Origin: JACCTH01 sp035250485
GTDB taxonomy: Bacteria > Actinomycetota > Acidimicrobiia > Spongiisociales > ZC4RG35
Length of the DNA stretch: 6,713 nt
Direction of reading: 5' to 3'
NCBI GenBank assembly: GCA_035250485.1
Contig: DATFFB010000067.1
Coordinates: forward strand, 1-6,713
The translations under genes were made by a program, and so were the position numbers. Positions 1 to 6,156 of this stretch are shown in pieces. Each line of letters begins with the position of its first letter. Within the stretch, counting starts at the first letter, position 1. The notes under the pieces are model-generated. The model was not told the origin of the DNA, ran no database searches, and saw only the letters and a program-made list of their open reading frames with translations.

Positions 1-356
1 TTCCCGGACTTGGCCCGGTGCGCCAATACCTCGACATCTCCGACCAGCAGGACGACAGTGATGTCCTCACCACTGAGAAGAGTCCCGATCTCCTCCAGAT
101 CCGCGGTACTGGCGGCGGCGGCGATCACCGAAGGCTCCGTAGCCACCACCGCCTGCCTCAGGGCCTCAGCTTCGGCCGCATGGAGCCAGGCAACGCCGTG
201 CTCTTCCGCCAGCTCGAGCCCGGTGCGACCGTGTTCCCGCTCGATCTGCTCGTCCGAATCGACCAAAGGCCGCCCCAGCCTCTGAGCCACTATCGACCCC
301 ACGGTCGTCTTGCCCGAACCCATCGGACCCATCAGGACGAGATGAGGCCCGCTCAC
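1..356 (-). CDS. Shikimate-kinase-like P-loop kinase, divergent, N-terminal part
   Basis: The frame runs from GTG at 356-354 off the left edge, giving 118 residues of an expected 165-180. The start overlaps the DinB-gene stop by 4 nt (GTGA). It has the shikimate kinase fold pattern: the P-loop GPMGSGKT at 10-17, then V32-D33-S-D35 matching the D-x-D segment that binds Mg and shikimate, then IEREHGRTGLELAEEHGVAW and EAEAL. Shikimate kinase phosphorylates shikimate with ATP in aromatic amino acid synthesis. Two substrate-binding signatures are missing: the Arg of F-R-x-x-E is H59 (WLHAAEAEAL), and the Gly-Gly-Gly of the V-I-A-T-G-G-G segment reads A81-A82-S83 (VIAAAAST). It is therefore likely a paralogue with a different or lost substrate rather than the true AroK. 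The lid and C-terminus lie outside the window. No other aro gene is present. Confidence 0.7.
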   Translation of the reverse strand, partial: MSGPHLVLMGPMGSGKTTVGSIVAQRLGRPLVDSDEQIEREHGRTGLELAEEHGVAWLHAAEAEALRQAVVATEPSVIAAAASTADLEEIGTLLSGEDITVVLLVGDVEVLAHRAKSG

Positions 357-1294
357 CCCCGACCGGCTTCGACCGCAGAGGCAACGGCCTCGTGAGCCTC
401 GGCGGCTGCGTGGGCGATCCGCGTCGCCGCCTCATGGGAGGCAGATCCCGGTCGTCGGCCGAAGACCGCGGCCTCGGCGCGGCCATAGGCACCAAGGACA
501 TGTCGAGCGAGCCGGCGTGATTCGTCGGGGATGACGCCCAGCATCGCCAGCGTCTTTTCGATCTGAATCGCGTGTTCGCGGATATGAGAGGACCAGCGGC
601 CAAGACGAAACCCGACACTGACAGCAAACCCGCTCCATCGGGCAGCAAGCTGCAGCCGCTCGTCTGCCAGCCCCGCCAAACGCTCGGCGCTGAGATCCAA
701 AACCTGATCTAGGCGGGTACGGAGTTCCTCGACACTCCCTTCGGCTTCGGTGGTGGCCTCGTCCGGCAACGTTTCCCACATCGCCTCGGGAATTCCCGGC
801 GGAAGGGCGGGATCACCGGCGTCGTGGGGGTTGGTCAGCCACCAGGCCGTTCCCCATCCATAGGCACGCTGACCCGAGATGATGTGTCCCATGGCGAGAC
901 GAATGCTCCACTCTTCTCCGCCGGGCTCGATGTCGAGTGCCGACTCGTCGATCGACAGCAGCAGTCCATGGAGATCCCAGCGGGCGGCCGTCGCCGGGCC
1001 AATGATTCGGGCCGCCTGGGTTTCGTCGGCTTCTTCGGCCGCGAGCACGTAACGGGCTTCACTCTCAGCGAGTTCGAGCGCTTCCGCCGCCCGGTAGGCG
1101 CCGTAGCGCACCTCCTGGTCGCTTCCTCCGATCCACTTCCACTCGCCGCCCAGGGCCGTATCGGGCAAATCGAGCAGTGCTTTGCCGGCCGCCAGCACAT
1201 TGGCGCGAGCGGCGATCAAGGGAGAGGGCAGTGGCCTGGCCAAAGCCGGATCGGTCCGCTCGAGGAGCGGGGAATCCAAGGGTCGTGTCGTCAT
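353..1294 (-). CDS. DinB-superfamily protein (putative metal-dependent, function unknown)
   Basis: A 313-residue protein whose central part matches the DinB / mycothiol-dependent maleylpyruvate isomerase-like four-helix-bundle superfamily. Despite the name, this is not DNA polymerase IV. The superfamily's spaced histidines are recognisable as H137 in EWSIRLAMGHIISGQRAYGW and H237/H241 in GRWSSHIREHAIQIEKTLAML; in characterised members such residues bind a divalent metal, and some act as thiol (mycothiol or bacillithiol) transferases. The N-terminal 60 residues and the Ala/His-rich C-terminal 50 residues (ATRIAHAAAEAHEAVASAVE) extend beyond the core and I cannot assign them. The start is ATG at 1294: no start codon lies in frame between the thpR stop and this ATG. 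The gene ends in a GTGA overlap with the kinase gene, so the two are probably coupled. The biochemical function is unknown. Confidence 0.75.
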   Translation of the reverse strand: MTTRPLDSPLLERTDPALARPLPSPLIAARANVLAAGKALLDLPDTALGGEWKWIGGSDQEVRYGAYRAAEALELAESEARYVLAAEEADETQAARIIGPATAARWDLHGLLLSIDESALDIEPGGEEWSIRLAMGHIISGQRAYGWGTAWWLTNPHDAGDPALPPGIPEAMWETLPDEATTEAEGSVEELRTRLDQVLDLSAERLAGLADERLQLAARWSGFAVSVGFRLGRWSSHIREHAIQIEKTLAMLGVIPDESRRLARHVLGAYGRAEAAVFGRRPGSASHEAATRIAHAAAEAHEAVASAVEAGRG

Positions 1295-1309
1295 GGGCTG
1301 ACCAACGAG

Positions 1310-1338
1310 CTTAAAGACCGCATCGGAATGGTCGTCAA
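1310..1338 (-). promoter_or_regulatory. Candidate sigma-70-type promoter in the 71-nt thpR-DinB gap
   Basis: On the minus strand the only sizeable gap in the window contains TTGACG (1338-1333, 5 of 6 matches to TTGACA), a 17-bp spacer, and TTTAAG (1315-1310, 4 of 6 matches to TATAAT). A start site about 7 nt after the -10 element would fall near 1303, leaving only about 9 nt before the ATG of the DinB gene at 1294. That fits the absence of a Shine-Dalgarno there and would give a nearly leaderless transcript, a common arrangement in Actinomycetota. It would drive the DinB gene and the kinase gene independently of the upstream operon. This is a sequence match only. Confidence 0.45.
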
Positions 1339-1365
1339 GGTTTTGGCAGAAGGGGCAGTCCCGGG

Positions 1366-1917
1366 TTAGAAAGTGAACTCCTCGACCGGCGTGTAGACCG
1401 CCCCATCCCGACGCGGAGTGCTTTCGTAGAGCACCAGGCGATCCGCCTCCCAGGAAACGGGGACCGGCTCGTATTCGTCGATCAACGCCCGCACGTCTTG
1501 ATGGGGTCGGATCCGGCTCAGAGTGAGATGGGCGGCGTAGGGCCGGTCCTCGGCTGCCAAGCCCGCGCCCTGGGCTGCCTCTTCGCAAATCGAGTTCAAC
1601 GCTTCCAATCGAGCGAGGCCCTCTGTAACCGCCAACCACAAGACGGTCGCTCGCGGCGGACGCGGAAAAGCGCCCATCGCTCCGAGCCGTATTTCGAAGC
1701 GGCGCCCCAGTCCCGCCTGATCGATCTCAGCCGAGATCCGCTCCGTTGTGAGCAGATCAACGCGACCGAGAAAGCGGCTGGTCAGGTGCCAGTTCTCGGG
1801 AGGAACCACTTTGCCCGGCATAGGGGGAAGCGCCTGAGCGAGGATCGCCCTGGCAGCTTCGGTCAGGGGAACGGCTAAGAAGAGGCGCCTCAGACCACTC
1901 GACCCGACGCCCACCAT
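1366..1917 (-). CDS. thpR: RNA 2',3'-cyclic phosphodiesterase ThpR (LigT/2H family)
   Basis: A 183-residue 2H phosphoesterase of the ThpR/LigT family, which opens RNA 2',3'-cyclic phosphates to 2'-phosphates and can also join tRNA halves in vitro. Both catalytic H-x-T-x motifs are present: H44-L-T46-S in ENWHLTSRFLG and H130-L-T132-L in YAAHLTLSRIR. The N-terminal strand RLFLAVPL and the strand FEIRLGAMGAFP, with the G-x-F-P-x-P element, also fit. Length is normal (about 180-190). The ATG at 1917 lies only 2 nt after a GAGGGG motif (1925-1920); the GTG at codon 2 has a better 5-nt spacer and may be the true start, changing one residue. The gene begins inside the end of cinA (28-nt overlap), so the two are almost certainly co-translated. 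A cinA-ligT-recA order is known in Deinococcus; here recA does not follow. Confidence 0.92.
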   Translation of the reverse strand: MVGVGSSGLRRLFLAVPLTEAARAILAQALPPMPGKVVPPENWHLTSRFLGRVDLLTTERISAEIDQAGLGRRFEIRLGAMGAFPRPPRATVLWLAVTEGLARLEALNSICEEAAQGAGLAAEDRPYAAHLTLSRIRPHQDVRALIDEYEPVPVSWEADRLVLYESTPRRDGAVYTPVEEFTF

Positions 1918-3134
1918 CGCCCCTCGATCCCCAGGCGCGCCAGATGCAGGGCCCCGGTGGTGGCGTAAATCCGAACCCGCTCTCGATCGCCGGGTAGGCG
2001 CAAGGTGTGTGCCTGTTCTCCCTCCGGGGTGGCGATGGCGATGATCATCGTTCCCACCGGCTGCTCGAGAGGATCCGGACCCGCCGAGCCCACCACCGCA
2101 ATCGCCACGTCCACGGAAAGGGTCTTCCGAGCCCCGACCGCCATCAAGAGGGCCGTCTCCTCGCTGACTTGGGCTTCGGCGTCGACGCCCAGCAAGGCCT
2201 CTTTGAGATCAGGGGTGTACGCCACGACCGCACCGCGAAAATAGGCCGAAGAACCGGGAAGCGAGCTCAGCTCGGCCGCCACCAACCCACCAGTGGCCGA
2301 CTCGGCCGTGCCGATCGTCCAGCTCTTTTCCACCAGATTCCGGGCGATGATGGCCGAAACGGTCTCGTCGTCGCGTCCGAATACGGAGTTGCCTAGCCGG
2401 CGCCGCACTTCTGCGTCGACGGGCTCGATCATCGCCTCGGCCGTCTGGCGGTCGCTGGCCTTGGCGGTGATCCGGACCTTGATCTCTCCGGCCGAGGCGA
2501 GAAAGGCGATCGAGGGATTCGCTTTGCCCCGGTAGAGATCGTCGAGCAATTCCCCCACCTGAGCTTCCGACCGACCCCAGCTCCGGAGCACCCGGCTGTG
2601 GACCACGGATTCCTCACCCCGGCCAGCCAGCAGCCTCGGGATCACTTCGCGCTGGAGGAGGAACACCATCTCTTCGGGCACTCCTGGAAGCACAAAGATC
2701 GGGGTGTCCTCAACCACCAGCATCAGGCCGGGAGCAGTGCCTTTGGGATTCGGAAGCATTTCGGCCCCCTCGGGATATTGCGCCTGCCGGTAGTTCGACT
2801 CCGGCATCTCCCGGCCGAGGATCTCCCAACGAGTACGAAGTGCGGTGGCGTATTCGTCCGAGAACTTCATGTCGAGGCCGAACGCCTGACAGATCGCCTC
2901 CCGGGTGAGGTCGTCCTGAGTGGGCCCGATGCCGCCCGTGACTATCACCGCATCGGAGCGGGCCACCGCCGTGGTCAGCACGGTCGCCAGCCGCCCGAGA
3001 TTGTCACCCACGATTACGGAGTGGTGGACGTCGAAACCAGTTTCGGCCAGGGCGGCGCCGATGGTGGCGGCGTTGCGGTTCGTGATCTGTCCGAGCAGGA
3101 GCTCCGTCCCCACGGCGACGATCTCTGTAATCAC
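1890..3134 (-). CDS. cinA: CinA: MoCF-like domain plus nicotinamide-nucleotide amidase (PncC) domain
   Basis: A complete 414-residue two-domain CinA. The N-terminal MoCF/COG1058 domain (about 1-170) starts with EIVAVGTELLLGQITNRNA and contains VTGGIGPTQDDLTREA (65-80) and VLPGVPEEM (148-156); in characterised CinA proteins this domain cleaves ADP-ribose. The C-terminal PncC domain (about 255-405) deamidates nicotinamide mononucleotide to nicotinate mononucleotide, recycling pyridine nucleotides. It shows TAESATGGL (277-284), PGSSAYFRGAVVAY (293-306), K311 in DLKEALLGV, and VGSAGPDPLEQPVGT (348-362). S279 and K311 align with the Ser and Lys proposed as catalytic in PncC. The usual Cys after AES is Ala and the usual G-G-V is G-A-V, changes I regard as mild. 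The start is GTG at 3134-3132 inside the rimO stop (GTGA); the protein begins exactly where family members begin. Its C-terminus overlaps thpR by 28 nt. Confidence 0.95.
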   Translation of the reverse strand: MITEIVAVGTELLLGQITNRNAATIGAALAETGFDVHHSVIVGDNLGRLATVLTTAVARSDAVIVTGGIGPTQDDLTREAICQAFGLDMKFSDEYATALRTRWEILGREMPESNYRQAQYPEGAEMLPNPKGTAPGLMLVVEDTPIFVLPGVPEEMVFLLQREVIPRLLAGRGEESVVHSRVLRSWGRSEAQVGELLDDLYRGKANPSIAFLASAGEIKVRITAKASDRQTAEAMIEPVDAEVRRRLGNSVFGRDDETVSAIIARNLVEKSWTIGTAESATGGLVAAELSSLPGSSAYFRGAVVAYTPDLKEALLGVDAEAQVSEETALLMAVGARKTLSVDVAIAVVGSAGPDPLEQPVGTMIIAIATPEGEQAHTLRLPGDRERVRIYATTGALHLARLGIEGRWWASGRVV

Positions 3135-4447
3135 CCGACCACAAGCCCTTCCATGTCCGCCCCCACGGCGGATGTGATTTCGACTTCCACCCAGTCTCCG
3201 GGTGAGCCGCGATCGAGGGTGATCACCCCGTCGATCTCAGGGGCCTGCCGGTAGGAGCGACCGACGGCGACTCCCTCTTCCCGCTGATCGATGAGAACAA
3301 GATGCCGCCGTCCCACCTGATCGAGGCTGGCGGAGTTGGTGATGTCGTCCTGGACCGATTGCAGGTATCGGAGCCGCTCCCCCATTTCGCGTTCGTCGAC
3401 CCCTTGCAGGAGGCTCGCCGCCGGTGTGCCCTCTTCGGCCGAATAGGGGAAGAAGCCGGCCCAGTCGAGCCCCGCCTCCTCGAGAAAGGACGCCAACTCC
3501 GAAACCTCGGCCTCGGTCTCTCCTGGGAACCCAACGATGAAGCTTGAGCGCAACGCCGCTTCCGGATGCGCGTCGCGAATGGTCTCGATCAGCTGCAGGT
3601 AGCGCTCGGCCCCTCCCGGCCTTTTCATTGCCCTCAACAAACGAGGCGAAGAGTGTTGGAGGCTCAAATCGAAGTAGGGGGCCACCACGGGATTGGTGGT
3701 CATTTCCTCGATCAAGTGGGGCCGGATCTCCTTCGGATAGAGGTAGAGCAGCCGCAGCATGCGCAGACCCGGCACCGTCGACAGCATCCGCAACAGGCCG
3801 ACGATGTCGCCGGGGCCATCGGTGTCGCGACCGTAAGCCGCTAGATCTTGCGCTACCAGCACCACCTCGGTGACTCCCGTCGCCACCAGGCCGGCGACTT
3901 CCTTCACCACGTTCTCGGGTCGACGAGAGCGCTGCTTTCCCCTGATCAGAGGGATCGCACAAAACGTGCAGGGCTTGTCGCAGCCTTCGGCCACCTTGAC
4001 GTAGGCATACGGCATAGTCGGTGACGGACGCCTGACCAAGTGGAGGATGTCCATCTGCGACTGGCGGAGCCGAACCGGGCGCCACTGGGGACTCGAGGTC
4101 AAGGTATCGAGGACTGCAATCAGCTCGCCGTAGCGATCGAGTCCCAGCACCGCATCGACCTCGGGCAGCGCCCGCTCTACTTCGATGCCGAAGCGCTGCG
4201 CCATGCAGCCGAGCACCACCGTTCGCGCTCCAGGCTTTTTCAGCTCGTTGAGACCGATGATCGTCTCCACCGACTCCCGGCGAGCATCCTCGATGAAAGC
4301 GCACGTGTTGACCATCACCACGTCTGCACCCTCAGGACCGGGGGCCATCCCGTAGCCTGCTTCGGCCAAAAGGATCTGAACCTTCTCGGAGTCGACCTGG
4401 TTCTTGGCGCAGCCAAGCGTCTCCAGCCAGTAGGTGGGTGCGGACAT
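3131..4447 (-). CDS. rimO: Ribosomal protein S12 methylthiotransferase RimO
   Basis: A complete 438-residue radical-SAM methylthiotransferase that adds a methylthio group to the conserved Asp of ribosomal protein S12, in the cytoplasm. The N-terminal UPF0004 domain carries its three cluster-binding cysteines, C13 (LGCAKNQVDSEK), C49 (MVNTCAF) and C81 (VLGCMAQR). The radical-SAM domain has C156-x3-C160-x2-C163 in EGCDKPCTFCAIPLIRGKQR, which binds the second 4Fe-4S cluster and SAM. Later landmarks are YLYPKEI, DLSLQHSS, MKRPG and SFIVGFPGETEAEV. The C-terminus from about residue 375 is a TRAM-like domain that recognises S12. The CDKPCTFC context and the overall length favour RimO over the tRNA enzyme MiaB. 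The start is ATG at 4447. Its TGA overlaps the GTG of cinA by 4 nt, which suggests translational coupling. All key residues are intact. Confidence 0.96.
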   Translation of the reverse strand: MSAPTYWLETLGCAKNQVDSEKVQILLAEAGYGMAPGPEGADVVMVNTCAFIEDARRESVETIIGLNELKKPGARTVVLGCMAQRFGIEVERALPEVDAVLGLDRYGELIAVLDTLTSSPQWRPVRLRQSQMDILHLVRRPSPTMPYAYVKVAEGCDKPCTFCAIPLIRGKQRSRRPENVVKEVAGLVATGVTEVVLVAQDLAAYGRDTDGPGDIVGLLRMLSTVPGLRMLRLLYLYPKEIRPHLIEEMTTNPVVAPYFDLSLQHSSPRLLRAMKRPGGAERYLQLIETIRDAHPEAALRSSFIVGFPGETEAEVSELASFLEEAGLDWAGFFPYSAEEGTPAASLLQGVDEREMGERLRYLQSVQDDITNSASLDQVGRRHLVLIDQREEGVAVGRSYRQAPEIDGVITLDRGSPGDWVEVEITSAVGADMEGLVVG

Positions 4448-4456
4448 CGGACCGGC

Positions 4457-4957
4457 TCAGGCCAGAGAGCGATAGCGTCCGCGAAAGTAGAGCAAAGGAT
4501 CGTCGAGGTCGGAGACCTGCAGATGATCGATTTCGGCCACTAACAGCATCTGCCAGCCAATCGGATAAGTGGCCTCGAGGCGGCATCCAGCCCAGTTGTC
4601 GAAACCTCCGATTAATGGCCCCCATTCGGTCTCCGACAGCTCCAACCCGGCAAAGAGTCCGCCCGGCGAGGGAGAAATCTCGGCGAAGCGGTCCGAGAGA
4701 CGACGGTGGTCCTGCTCGGCGATGTGAACGACGAAGCGCTCGGTGGTCTTGACCGCCGCGCAAAACTCCGCTGCCTCGTTGATGGCCACGACCAACCTGG
4801 CAGGTGAGCCCTCGAGGACAAGAACGGCCGAGGCGGTCATTCCGTCGCTTCCGGCGGTGACAATCGTGACCGGACTGGCCAGGCGGCCGCGCAGCTGACG
4901 GGTTCGATCCCTCGATTCGGGCGGAGGGAGAAAGGGATGCTCGTTATGGATGGTCAC
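4457..4957 (-). CDS. Flavin reductase-like FMN-binding split-barrel protein
   Basis: A 166-residue protein of the flavin reductase-like family, which binds FMN in a split barrel and commonly supplies reduced flavin to a two-component monooxygenase using NAD(P)H. Family landmarks are PVTIVTAGSDGMTASAVLVL at residues 29-48 (the strand pair carrying the G-M-T-x-S flavin-contact motif), FVVHIAEQDHRRLSDRFA at 75-92, the L-E-A-T strand near 127-130 and the C-terminal signature PLLYFRGRYRSL at 154-165. Length is normal for the family. The start is taken as GTG at 4957-4955, 16 nt after the PHP stop; there is no strong Shine-Dalgarno and no in-frame ATG nearby. No partner oxygenase is encoded in the window, so its substrate pathway is unknown. 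It ends 9 nt before rimO and is probably in the same transcript. Confidence 0.85.
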   Translation of the reverse strand: MTIHNEHPFLPPPESRDRTRQLRGRLASPVTIVTAGSDGMTASAVLVLEGSPARLVVAINEAAEFCAAVKTTERFVVHIAEQDHRRLSDRFAEISPSPGGLFAGLELSETEWGPLIGGFDNWAGCRLEATYPIGWQMLLVAEIDHLQVSDLDDPLLYFRGRYRSLA

Positions 4958-4996
4958 TGTGGGGCGATGATCACTATGGGGATGATCCTTGTGGCC
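4949..4996. repeat. Three degenerate 16-bp tandem units over the PHP stop and flavin reductase start
   Basis: On the plus strand the units are gatggtcactgtgggg (4949-4964), gatgatcactatgggg (4966-4981) and gatgatccttgtggcc (4981-4996). Units 1 and 2 match at 14 of 16 positions; units 1 and 3 match at 12 of 16. Unit 2 contains the PHP stop codon and unit 1 the GTG start of the next gene. It may be an old local duplication at the gene junction; chance similarity in a short G-rich stretch is not excluded. Confidence 0.5.
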
Positions 4997-5873
4997 AGGT
5001 TAGGGGCAGCGGCTTTTTCACCCTACGGTCAAATCGCAGATGTTCGGTGTAACCCGCAGCCATCGCGTAGGTCGTCAGCATGGTGTGTTCGTGTCCCGCC
5101 AGCTCCGGGACGTGGGCATCGGAGGCCAGAGTGATTCCCACTCCGGCATTGAAGAACATCTTGAGAAATCGAGGAGATGGATATGGGGTCTGCACCGGCA
5201 TCCGCAAGCCAGCGCTGGAGACTTCCACCGAAGTCCCGGAAGACACCGCCGCGTCAACGACCTGGCGATAGAGATGGAGAGGCTCGGTGTCGGGTTGATG
5301 GCCAAACTTCTTGGGGAGATCGACATGGGCGAGTACATCCACCACTCCCCTCCCGGCGAGCTCGATGGCCAGGGCGAAATAATCCTCCCAGGCCTGATCG
5401 ATCCCGCGTCGATCGAATTCGAATGTGACCTCGTGGCTGTCGATCGACCATCCGCCGACCCAGTGCACCGAACCAATCAGAAAGTCGAATGGATAGGGAG
5501 CGAGGAGATCGAGGACGGCGTCGATGCTGTTGGCAAAAAAGTCAACCTCGAGACCGAGCTTGACGGGAAGGCCCCGCTCTTGGGCGCCAAGGATCGCTTC
5601 GACATATTTGGACAGCGAGAGGCCCGAGTCGAGGGCGACCATCGCCTCGGTGTGGTCACGCAGATCCCGGCGCGGCTCGTCATCCCAGAAACGTCCCAGG
5701 ACCGCTGCTCCCTCGTCGGTGCGATATAGGTGCTCGGTGAAACCGAGCTCTGACACGCCCTGTGCCGCCGCGGCTTCCACGTAGCTTTCGATGAGACCGG
5801 CGGGGTACTCGCCGAGGGGAGGCCATTCATAGGCGCGCCCGTGCGGATGGAGATGGAGGTGGTAATCGGACAA
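4974..5873 (-). CDS. PHP-domain phosphoesterase, histidinol-phosphatase-like
   Basis: A 299-residue PHP-family metal-dependent phosphoesterase, closest in style to the PHP-type histidinol-phosphatase (HisJ/HisK) that makes histidinol in histidine synthesis. The metal-ligand set is visible in order: D3-Y-H5-L-H7 at the N-terminus, H48 in GFTEHLY, E109 in LGLEVDF, H137 in IGSVHWV, H183 in LAHVDLPKKFG, and D252-A-H254 in TLASDAHVPELAG. Length fits the family (about 260-300). The start is TTG at 5873-5871, chosen because the D-x-H-x-H motif must lie at the extreme N-terminus; the frame stays open upstream but that part lies over the 93-aa gene and is not protein-like. The TTG follows the upstream stop by 1 nt and has no clear Shine-Dalgarno, so translation is probably coupled. 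No other histidine gene is present, so the substrate is uncertain and another phosphate ester is possible. Confidence 0.85.
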   Translation of the reverse strand: MSDYHLHLHPHGRAYEWPPLGEYPAGLIESYVEAAAAQGVSELGFTEHLYRTDEGAAVLGRFWDDEPRRDLRDHTEAMVALDSGLSLSKYVEAILGAQERGLPVKLGLEVDFFANSIDAVLDLLAPYPFDFLIGSVHWVGGWSIDSHEVTFEFDRRGIDQAWEDYFALAIELAGRGVVDVLAHVDLPKKFGHQPDTEPLHLYRQVVDAAVSSGTSVEVSSAGLRMPVQTPYPSPRFLKMFFNAGVGITLASDAHVPELAGHEHTMLTTYAMAAGYTEHLRFDRRVKKPLPLTWPQGSSP

Positions 5874-5874
5874 A

Positions 5875-6156
5875 CTATGCGGAGCGGACCGATTCGACCA
5901 GGCCCTGGAGTGGTCCCGGCCCGACTGCGTCGGCGAGGAAGTCCCAGGTGGCGCCGGTGAGGGCCCCATCCTCGTCGAGCTGAGTGGCGGCAAGATGGAC
6001 GGCATCGGCCAGGGCGGCGAAGAGGCCGACCTGATCTTTTTCCACCGCGGTGTCAACCGCCGAACGGGCGGCGGCGGCGTCGCCCCGCCCCAGGGCCTCA
6101 ATCGCTCGCTCGGCGGCGGTCAGCGCCTGACGCTGCGACTGCCCGTCCAGATTCAT
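5875..6156 (-). CDS. Small helical protein of unknown function (93 aa)
   Basis: I do not recognise a named family. The 93-residue product is rich in Ala, Leu, Asp and Glu, has no Cys, no signal peptide and no membrane segment, and reads as a soluble all-helical protein. Residues about 9-42 (ALTAAERAIEALGRGDAAAA and on) look like a helical hairpin of the TPR kind, followed by LFAALADAVHLAATQL and a short C-terminal part with WDFLADAVGPGPLQGLVES. It begins in the stop codon of the GAPDH-like gene (ATGA) and ends 1 nt before the start of the PHP gene, so it is embedded in the operon and probably translated by coupling. The tight overlap on both sides and protein-like composition support it as a real gene; its function is unknown. 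A helper or scaffold role for a neighbour would be a guess. Confidence 0.75.
   Translation of the reverse strand: MNLDGQSQRQALTAAERAIEALGRGDAAAARSAVDTAVEKDQVGLFAALADAVHLAATQLDEDGALTGATWDFLADAVGPGPLQGLVESVRSA

Noticed and set aside
1339..1368. Possible Rho-independent terminator after thpR (C/G-rich run just past the TAA)
   Set aside because: The self-complementary stretch is only CCCGGG with no stable stem and no following U-run on the transcribed strand.
1295..1639. In-frame upstream extension of the DinB gene (115 extra residues, including a C-P-F-C pair just after the thpR stop)
   Set aside because: Most of it overlaps thpR, the residues are Arg/Gly/Pro-rich as expected of a shadow frame, and no usable start codon lies between the thpR stop and the ATG at 1294. 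The Cys pair looked tempting as a zinc site but has no start of its own.
2598..3254. 218-codon plus-strand open frame opposite cinA
   Set aside because: Its product is low in structure-like patterning and rich in His/Arg/Gly, and it lies antisense to a clearly conserved cinA and the end of rimO. It is a GC-driven shadow frame.
3237..4304. 355-codon minus-strand frame inside rimO
   Set aside because: It is an alternative frame of rimO with Arg/Gly/Ala-rich composition; the rimO frame carries every conserved motif without interruption.
4448..4456. Possible missing gene (pgsA) or regulatory site between the flavin reductase gene and rimO
   Set aside because: Only 9 nt separate the two genes and nothing recognisable fits there.
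5040..5729. 229-codon plus-strand open frame opposite the PHP gene
   Set aside because: It is antisense to a gene with all family motifs intact; no recognisable domain or ribosome-binding site supports it.
5874..6101. Upstream 76-residue extension of the PHP protein to an ATG at 6101
   Set aside because: It lies entirely over the 93-aa gene, is Pro/Arg/Ser-rich, and would put the N-terminal D-x-H-x-H metal motif 78 residues in, unlike the family. The TTG at 5873 fits better.
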